A stretch of 64,000 nt of DNA. Origin: Larix kaempferi. Lineage: Eukaryota; Streptophyta; Pinopsida; Pinales; Pinaceae. A program made the position numbers and the translations under genes. Shown one piece after another: positions 56,000-64,000 of the stretch. Positions within the stretch are counted from its first letter, which is position 1. Every line of letters starts with the position of its first letter. The notes below the pieces were generated by a model, which was given only the letters and a program-made list of their open reading frames with translations, made no database searches and was not told where the DNA came from. Where the stretch lies: NCBI GenBank assembly GCA_027924585.1, contig BSBM01001662.1, positions 1,426,001-1,490,000 on the forward strand. Direction: 5' to 3'.

Positions 56000-57905
56000 C
56001 AAAGCGACCTGAACCCAAGGACGGCTCTGCTTCATCTGCTGCGTTGTTGGCATCACCTTGTTGGTCTCCCTACAATGGCATCAATACTCCATTGTAATTA
56101 AGACAATGAACAAAACAAATTTCTTTTATCCTGCACTAGCACTCTAAAATAGGCATTGAATCTAGCAGTAGCACACTGCTCTGGTCAAAATGACAAAAAC
56201 CTTTAAAGCTTCCAAACTGCACTAAAGTGTTAGGAATTCAGCTACTATCAGTGAGCATTTACACAACAACTTAGAAGAATAATTCTTCTATTGATGTTAT
56301 TTAGAAGATGAACAACCTCATTCCGATTCAACTCAACTTGTTACACAAAACAAAAGGAAATAGAATCTTCAATACCAGATACTGTTCCTCTTCTGAAGGT
56401 GAAAGCCATCTATCAAAACATCGCCCAGAGACTGTACACACTAGAAGTCCACTGGATGTATCTAAAACAATTTCTCGGCATGTATCATCACATACTGCAC
56501 CCATATAAATGTCTTATTTCAGAAAGTAGAACTTGTGGATTTCTCATCAAACATTAAGGCAATCATAATAAAGCAGTATATCTGATCAACAAGAACACTT
56601 CTTCCATTTGCTTTGTAAAGAAATGCAAAATACTCCATTGAAACATCACAAGCTCCTTTGACATAACAAGAATCCATGTGATGCCATACCATGCACTCGT
56701 CCTGTCTTTTCACATAGGAAGGCATCACCAATTTGTGAGTAGGTGCACGTTGTTCCTGAGCATACATGCTCTGCTGTGAATTCATCAGGCAATCCTCGAC
56801 TATGCTTCAAATGGGTTATTCTATCAGCAACTGTTGTATCAAGAAGAAAGATATCATCATTCACCTATCACACCACAAAAGGACACCACACCATCTATGA
56901 AGTTGAGGATCATGATTAACCCAATTATATATAAATCACCAAATGATTGATCAATGCAGTTAAAGTGAAGTACAATAATGCTGGTCACCTGTGAAGGAAG
57001 AGGAGCTTGACTTCGTTTGGAAGCCTGCATTTGAATGTAATACTCCCGAAACTCAGTAGGTGCAGTTCGAACCCATTCAACCATATCATCTTCATCACGC
57101 TGTACAAACAACTTAATTAGACTATACAGAATCATTGCTTGCATTTAAGCTATCTAAAAGAGCACACATAATGACAGAGAACAACCAACAGATACACTAT
57201 TACATTTAAAAACCTGTTTCAATGAATGTAAAATGACTAATCAACGGGCACTGAATGGCCCATTGGGATCATATGGGATAGGCAGAAAACTAAACTCATA
57301 TTTTTGTCATGGAAAATATTATAAAAATACTATTAATGGAACTCTCCAACTTAGTTCTCTCTATCTCATTTCACTGGGAGACACTATTCAAGGACAAATT
57401 CCATGATGCTTTCAAATTCCATGATGCTGGAGCCAGGACTAAAATATTCCAATTACCATGCTAAGTAAGGTGAAGTTCAAAGTTCAAACTAGGGAGAGGC
57501 TGCTGACTGCCAACTATGGTAACCCCACTACAATTGTACAAAACTACTGCTCAATAATTAGAACTCCCCTCTGAATCACAATAACATATGGCAAACTAAA
57601 TTAACAAAGGGTAGCAAAAGTTTTTTGATGTTTTTTGAGTTACTAGCACTCATTGCATAGATGTGACCAAATCCCTTGATTTTGCAAAGCAGCTTCTAAG
57701 TTCAACAAATGAATATATTCCTACCATTTCCTAGCCAAGGCCATAAACATAACAAACGAATATAGTATTAGGTAAATTATCCTTGCATGAACAAAAGTAA
57801 TGGGAAATTTGATTGAATACCTCAATATATAGTCGCTTCCATGCAGAAGAGCGGGGCTTTCCCTGCAATTTCGTTGGGGAAGACAAACCCCAGCGCATAC
57901 AATAT
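56000..57905 (-). CDS. SKIP31: F-box protein SKIP31-like, five internal exons
   Basis: SKIP31 is an F-box protein, the substrate-recruiting part of an SCF ubiquitin ligase. Minus-strand exons: 57821-57905 ('YCMRWGLSSPTKL' ... 'AWKRLYIE'), 56989-57099 ('RDEDDMVEWV', 'FREYYIQMQASKRSQAPLPS'), 56690-56864 ('VNDDIFLLDTTVADRI', 'CSGTTCTYSQIGDAFLCEKT'), 56376-56494 ('CDDTCREIVLD', 'LLVCTVSGRCFDRWLSP') and 56000-56069 ('DEAEPSLGSGRF'). All introns here are GT-AG (721, 124, 195 and 306 bases), phases match, and I find no stop or frameshift. The regularly spaced Cys/His residues suggest a zinc-binding fold. With the last exon, 209 residues are encoded in the window. The F-box itself, about the first hundred residues, is not found and presumably lies beyond 64 kb. 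This looks like a functional gene, the only one here. Confidence 0.92.
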
Positions 57906-60309
57906 CTGTAATACATGAAACTTTTTTATAAGCAGTGTTGCTAGATTGACCGTCAAAGCAACAAATCAGCATACATATCATCAATGAACTTCAACAGTAA
58001 TTCAAATTAGATGGGTAACAGCAATCTTTGGGCAATTTTCAGGAAGAAAAAAAATAAACATTCAAATGAAACTATTATTGCTTAAGCTGTTCAAGAAACA
58101 TAGTAGGCTACATGGTAGGTAACAGTTGCCATGACAACCCATCATTTACTGCCCTTAAATTAAAGCTACAATGTTATTAATCAAACATAGCATAAACAAA
58201 ATTATTCTAAAATTCTGCGGCTTAACTTTAAATGATCTCAACCACAAGTCAGCAATGTTTCTGATACAATCTCTGACCCACTTGAACCACCACTAAGCTC
58301 TAAGCATTTGAAAAGCCAGTTTCATGAATCAGAATAGGGTTTTAGTTGGCATTACCTATTGAGTTATTACTTGCAACCATAAAACTTTAAGCCTTGAAAA
58401 AATGTAGTGTCCTATTGAAGTTTAGCAAGAACAGTTCTCAATATGCAACAAAATTGAATATTCTCCAGAATTTTGCAGGAACAATTATCACACCTCAAGG
58501 CCAGTTATTTTTCAGATTCTTTCTGCATATACTGATAATTGGCAAAATAGAGATGATAGCGAAACTATCAATTCATCCTTTTGAATTCCCAATCTAGTAA
58601 TAAATTAAGCCTTGATATCAGAACTAAGATCATATTGTCATTTTTAGATTTTTATGCGCTTAAAAACCAGTAAAAGTTTATTCCAAATATGAGATCTCAT
58701 CCCCATAGAGATGAACTAAATGAATTTTGTACATGAAAGAATAACAGAGAAGAAATGCAAAGTTGTGAGCTTGACCACCGTGTTCACCATATTTTAAAGA
58801 AACTTCTCAAAATTCGGCAAATAACATAACCTGACAAATAAATTCAATTATATTTGATCATGTTGTAAAGTTAGAATAAAGGTTTAAAATGTGTTGTAAA
58901 GTTAGAATAAATTAAAAAACAAAACAAAATTGAATAAATTAAATTATAAAATTCAAAAAAAAACATGAAACATGAAGTCATAATAATCAATTATAATTGT
59001 ATTCAAGTTTATACACAAGTTTATAAACATAATTTTGAAATTTTGAAAATGTTGAATCATGTATTTCACAAACTTAATGGAAATTTTGAAATTTTATCCC
59101 ACTCGTGATTTTTTCTGAATTCCATTGTCACCAAATTCAAACGCGTAGACAAACTATATAACTTAGGCTGTGAGTATTTTTACATAAAGGCAACCACATG
59201 ACAAATAATTTTTAAATTGTCATGCTGCCAAAATTAAAGAAATGAGCTAGAGATAAAGATCTCAGTGAAAGAATTGGTTGATTGTTCACAAAATTATTTA
59301 CACAGAAACAATTGGCGCAGATCACAAATATAGTAGAAAACCCTTGTGTAGATTCAAAATGAACAAGGGATTCCATGGGAATGGAAGAAGACATGGTAGA
59401 TTATTTAGCAAATCCTTTTGAGGGTTGATCCATATTCACCAAGAGGCCATTGCTCGATAAGAACTTTGGGGAAGTTGATGGGTATAAACCTCTAGGGGTA
59501 CTAGGGATGGAACAAGAAAATCTTATAACTTTCACCCAAATCCCAGGTCATATTCATACGGAGGAGACAATAGGTAATCAACGTGGAAACCACAGATTTG
59601 TCAATTTCCCTAAGACAGCAGTAGAAGAGGCATTTGGAGCAGAGAATGAAAAACCTACAAACTAGGTAAACCTTAATTCTTCCTCGTGCTTGGAAAACCC
59701 TCTTTTGTATCCTTTGGCAAAAGATAGTGAAGCATGTTATCAATACAGAAAACCCACGCCAGCAAATATGTTGTTCTTAATCCCCCATAACCAATGTTGT
59801 AGGGAGAAGGAAGGAAACCTAATGAAGATCTATCTTGGATTGAAGAATTGGTAGAGATTGGAGGTTTCGGAAATAACACTTCATGAACCCTAGGCAATGA
59901 AGTTGTGGGTGGTGCAATGAAGGTTTTCTCTCCTAAGGAAAACCCATGAAAGAAAGGATGTAAAGACGTTAAACTGAGATAAAACAAGGTCAATTTAGTC
60001 TTAGATCAAGACATTAAGATGAATCAAGTTGTGGAACTGGCGAATCAAGCCTTGAGAGGGTGCTTCTTCAGTAGACAAATCTCATAATGAATTTAGGGAA
60101 ATGGATAGATATGGAGTGGAGACTCCTAATAGGCTACTCCCCAACATTTTATCTTCTCGTACGGGGTTTACTTGCCTTTATTTTCAAATCGTAAGAAGAT
60201 GCAACAAAGATATCAAGCTCGAGATGGTTGTGGAGTTCTACACTACTAACCTTGAAGAGATAGACTCCTTGCTTCGACCCCTAAACAGAGAAATCTACAA
60301 TCTAGATTG
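57906..60309. other. probable intron of the SKIP31-like gene
   Basis: Upstream (minus strand) of the first visible SKIP31 exon, whose first base completes a codon, so coding exons must lie further out. I searched for the F-box exon and found none. At 59.4-60.3 kb there are plus-strand frames ('GEVDGYKPLGVLGMEQ', 'TNLEEIDSLLRPLNREI') that may belong to the LINE ORF1 relic at 60.3 kb. Confidence 0.45.
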
Positions 60310-60725
60310 TATGGACTAAATTTGTTGAGTTTGTCATTAGAATTTTGGTTCATGAATGTTTTCATAGCCATAGAAAATAGCCTAGGAACTTTTCTAAACA
60401 TGGATGAAATCTATAAAGGATGAAGTTGAGAACAATACCCTATATTTCAATGGGGGTGGACCTAAAGGAGGGCTTGGCAATGAACATAGAAATAATGGTC
60501 ATAAACCAACAATATACTCAATCCCTAAACACTATGTGGGCATTCTATTACACTACTCAAGTTGTCACACCTATGGCCATCTAGCAAATGATTGTGTTCT
60601 CAAATTTACAAAAAGTTTTGGAGAAGGAAAAGCCCAAGGAATTCAACCCTATGTGGGATTTGTCAATTTCTGGAGCAAAGGTCTTGTGAGAAGAGGTAAA
60701 AGGGGGATGAAAACATTATATTAAA
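60310..60725 (+). pseudogene. LINE ORF1 relic (DUF4283-like and zinc knuckle)
   Basis: 'LSLSLEFWFMNVFIAIENSL' and 'GTFLNMDEI' match the C-terminal part of the DUF4283-type domain of plant LINE ORF1. Then, in another frame, comes a knuckle-like 'SCHTYGHLANDC' in which the first Cys of CCHC appears to be lost. Further plus-strand open frames to about 61290 may be the ORF1 tail. It is nonfunctional. Confidence 0.6.
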
Positions 60726-62116
60726 GGAAACCTTGTTTGAAGTCAAATACTCTAAGGAAGTAGGCTCAAGGGAGAAGTTGTTCGCAGGAAGCAAAAAGGG
60801 AATGGTGAATATCAGTATTCTTAGGTATGTGGAGGATATGGACACAAGCAAGCTCGATCCAGATCCGGCACTAGATAGTGATCAGCCTCTTCAATCAATG
60901 GGTAAGTTTCTTAATTCTCCTTCATGTTTTGTGAATTGTGAAGTAGAACCCAAAACCTAGCGCAAGATCAATGTTCTTCCAAGGGCAGTAGAAAAGAGAA
61001 GAAAGGAAAGGGGGGTTAAGTCAATTGTTACCAATTCTAGGAAATTTTGGAGGGATATCCTCTATGGATGGGAAATTAGAGATATGGCAAAGAAGGAAAA
61101 CTTAAGGAAGACTTTGACTCCAAACCCTCCCATTGTTGTGGAGGCCACTACAACCTCATATCAATCTAGATACCCACTGAAATCTAGCCAAACTATTATA
61201 GATTTAAATGAAACCAACGGTGAAGGAAGGATAGGTTTGAATATGGTAAAGGATGGATCAAATCCCGAAAGGGGAAGAAAATAACACTTGACCCTAGATA
61301 GAACAAACCAATAGAACAATGCATCCAAGGGATGTGGAGTACAAACACAAGATAAAACAATTTTACGCAATTAATGGTGGTGGTGGTGGTGGTCATTAAC
61401 GTCCATTGAGACCAACTTTTGTTTATCAGACATTAAAAAATGCAAGGAATCACTTGGAATGCTTTAGAATTTTATTTATATGCTCGAAAAGCTTTAAGAG
61501 AAGCATTCCTAGATCACCATAGTTTTGATGAATTAAAAGGTTAGAAAGGTAGGTATTGTAACAAATATTTTGAAATTGCAATCTAATGTGGGTGTACAGA
61601 GGACATTCTGAGATAAATTGATTTTCATCTCCAACCCTCTTAGTGTCACAAAGATGACAAATTTTTTAACCAATGTTTGAAAAATCGAAATCGGACTCGA
61701 AATCGGAATCGGTAATGAATCGGTCACAAATCGGCCGATTTGAATTTAATGAATCAGTTTACTCAAAAATACATAAAATATTTAAATTTTAAAGAAAAAC
61801 AACATTTTCAAGATTTTAGGACTGTTGTTATGACCCATACCTGTTGTTTGAAGGCCAAAGAGCACCTATACTTGTTGTTTAGGGCTGCTTTCATCCACAA
61901 TACTGCCCACAATTTATTTTAAGCCTTTAAAGTGATTTTCATGACTTGTTACTGCTGCAAAGGTCATAACAAGAACATGTTTGCTTCAAAATTGTTGTAC
62001 GAGGGTTTGAACAGCTTCAACCTAAGTTGCATGAAACGGGGAAACGAGGACGAAACAGAGAAACTTCGAAACAGGGGAAATGTGACCCCCCCAAATTTTG
62101 GAAAGGAGGAAATGCA

Positions 62117-62142
62117 ATATATATATATATATATATATATAA
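62117..62142. repeat. AT microsatellite
   Basis: About 12-13 AT units inside the non-autonomous hAT-like element. Confidence 0.9.
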
Positions 62143-62936
62143 TTAATAAATTAGCAAAGACATTTACGAAAATGAATGTGAAATATAAATCATCAATCAT
62201 ACATGTCAACGAATCATTGCCTATATTGGGATCCTATTCATCAATAGCACCCTATGCCTCCCTCCTCTAGGCTCTAGCCCTTGCCTCTAACTCGAATTTC
62301 AGAGTTGTTCCTCCAAGGACATTAGTCAACGGCTCAACACACTACAATTTTGATGAAACTTCCTAATCCAATCACTAAAATAACGTAGAAAAAGCTTCAC
62401 ATGCTTGATAAGTGATTTTTAATGAGTGCAGAGTACATTATTATTAAGGTCATGACAGAGGAATTCAACAATCAACACCACCAACATCAAGGTACATATA
62501 GTGGTTGATGTGCTTGATTAAATGTCAATTCCATACCCTCATACATGATAGAATCTGGTGGAAACCTTGCAATCCTAAAATCCTGAAAACTATTAAGTCT
62601 GCTGAATTTTGAATGGGATCTAAAAATCTACTTTTTGCATATGAAGTCCGATGAGGTTGGAACCACTCTCAAACATCCTAAAACAATTAATGGTAATGTT
62701 AAAAATTTAAGTAAAAGGATGGAAAATAAAAGATAAGAAGAAAAATTTAAGTAAAAGGATGGAAAATAAAAGATAAGGAGAATGTCACATTACCATTAAT
62801 ATCACCAAGTACTAATGCACCATGGGGATCTTGCATTGTCTTTTTCAGTCCGCAAGCACCCACAAAAAATTCCACACAAACTGACCAATTTTTTACATAA
62901 CTCAGCCGATTATACCGAACCGGCCGATTCAGTGTT

Positions 62937-62976
62937 CAAATCGGCCGGTTTGGTACCAAATCGGCCGGTTTGGTAC
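62937..62976. repeat. 20 bp tandem pair with AATCGGCCGG core
   Basis: 'aaatcggccggtttggtacc' occurs twice in a row, part of the right subterminal motif array of the hAT-like element. Confidence 0.75.
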
Positions 62977-64000
62977 CAAACCGATTGACCGAACCGATTT
63001 GCAGAGCGATTTGATTCAGTTCCTTATCCAATCAGTAAATCGACCGATTTCAAAACCGATTTGACCGATTTTTAAAACATAGCTTTTAACCCATGACGTT
63101 TTAGGAATTGTCCAATGCCATGTTTCAATATGGAGCTTGTGAGAGTTTGTCCTTATATTAGCAATGTTGGTTTCCTTCTTTACACAAGTTAAAACATAAA
63201 GATACTTTTGATCTTCTACATTAGGGTTGATCATTTCTGTATAGTATCTTAATTTTCTCTTACCCTCCAATTCTTTATTCCACACACTTTCTCCTTAAAT
63301 TTAGATGTAAAAAAATTTATTGTAACAAATATTTTGAAATTGCAATCTAATGTGGGTGTAAACAAGACATCCTAAGAGAAAGTGTTGTCCATCTCCAACA
63401 CTCTTAGTGTCACAAAGATGACAAATTCTTTTAACCCATGACGTTTTGATTATTTTTTCTGTATAGTATTTTAATTTTCTCTTATCCTCCAAGTCTTTAT
63501 CGCACACACTTTCACCTTAAATTTAGATGTAATGAAATTTTCAATATTATCATTATTCTGCAAAGTGACCTCTTCCTCAATTCCCCAATGATTTAGCCAA
63601 GACTTGGCAGCTTTATGCCAACCTCATTTGAGCCATAGGTGGTTTTGGCCAGAGTTCAAAGCAATCTTAGGAAGCCTCTTGTCTCTCATGTTGTTTACCT
63701 TGTTCTTGTACATTAGGTAGCTAGTCATAGCCATGCTCTTAATGGGGGGGAGACTTGCTTCTATGAGGATAGGATAGGGTGTATTGTCTTTAAACTTAAG
63801 ATTATAAGTTATAAAACACTTTTGGGTACATAACAAAGATACCAGCACCCTATTCAATTGAATGCAATGTCAAGCCTTTTAGAATTATCAATGTGAAGCT
63901 GAATAGTAGTATCACTAACATAACTTCTTCCTCAAATAGCACTTCACCTCCAAATAATAGAATGCAAAAGAACAAAGAAAAAAGGGTCACTGGTCTAGTG

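Larger units (their letters stand above)
61671..63082. mobile_element. non-autonomous hAT-like element (1412 bp)
   Basis: Ends CAATGTTTGAAAAATCG (left) and CTATGTTTTAAAAATCG (complement of the right end) form a good inverted repeat. The 8 bp flanks TTTTTAAC (61663-61670) and CTTTTAAC (63083-63090) differ by one C/T, and the uninterrupted LINE copy at about 63429 reads CTTTTAACCC at this point. There is no transposase. AATCGG/CCGATT motifs crowd both subterminal regions. An AT run lies at 62117-62142. Confidence 0.8.
61373..64000 (-). mobile_element. 5'-truncated LINE, ORF2 C-terminal part, interrupted by a hAT-like element
   Basis: On the minus strand from the window edge: 'NTPYPILIEASLPPIKSMAM', 'DKRLPKIALNSGQNHLWLK', 'RKLKYYTEKI', 'RICHLCDTKSVGDGQHFL' and 'YTHIRLQFQNICYN'. 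A tandem copy of the C-terminal segment follows at 63010-63300 ('EGKRKLRYYTEMINPN', 'NIANIRTNSHKLHIET'). It resumes at 61530-61670 beyond the inserted element and ends near 61373 in a (CCA)n tail. It is the same family as 3.34-3.80 kb. It carries many frameshifts and the 5' part is outside the window. Confidence 0.75.

Noticed and set aside
1-64000. CRISPR array, phage, tRNA or rRNA genes
   Set aside because: No short direct repeats with regular unique spacers, no phage modules and no rRNA sequence seen. I found no tRNA cloverleaf by eye, although a dedicated tRNA scan was not possible.

Overview
The window looks like nuclear DNA of a seed plant with a large, repeat-choked genome, most likely a gymnosperm (this is inference, from the gene family, a 27 kb intron and the deep nesting of retroelements). 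I see no prokaryotic, organellar or viral gene layout. Almost everything is transposable-element DNA in varying decay, around one recognisable host gene and one host-gene relic.

Layout. 1-7.1 kb: AT-rich DNA with short tandem duplications and a LINE 3' fragment (3.34-3.80 kb). 7.12-9.59 kb, minus strand: C-terminal half of a full-size ABCG (PDR) transporter, introns kept, broken by frameshifts and a stop and cut off in the middle of its second nucleotide-binding domain. 11.71-23.93 kb: a complete but dead Ty3/gypsy element (LTRs 2310 and 2453 bp, target duplication CCCCC) with the order gag - protease - RNase H - reverse transcriptase - second RNase H - integrase and an open frame inside each LTR. 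24.9-27.5 kb: 3' piece of another gypsy-like element with a long LTR holding a minisatellite.

28.67-57.9 kb and beyond, minus strand: a gene for an F-box protein of the SKIP31 family. Five consecutive exons lie at 56.00-57.91 kb. The last exon, with the stop codon, lies at 28.67-28.74 kb, in matching phase, so the last intron is about 27.3 kb. The 5' exons with the F-box are not seen and probably lie beyond 64 kb.

That intron holds a dated stack of insertions that can be read from target-site duplications: hAT element A (about 33.99-53.89 kb) was hit by a solo LTR (35.09-40.71 kb, TSD ATGAT), which was itself hit by hAT element B (35.55-39.13 kb, TSD GTAGGAAG); hAT A was also hit by a Copia element (40.87-51.63 kb, TSD CAGGT), itself hit by a 4.5 kb LTR-like block (44.04-48.56 kb); and by another solo LTR (52.47-53.79 kb). 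57.9-64 kb: probably an upstream intron of the same gene, with remains of LINE ORF1 (plus strand) and a 5'-truncated LINE (minus strand) that is interrupted by a 1.4 kb non-autonomous hAT-like element.

No new multi-gene system was found. The most unusual items are the host gene split by the 27 kb transposon nest, the dual-RNase H gypsy element with its domain order and U3 reading frame, and transposons with arrays of short motifs near both ends.
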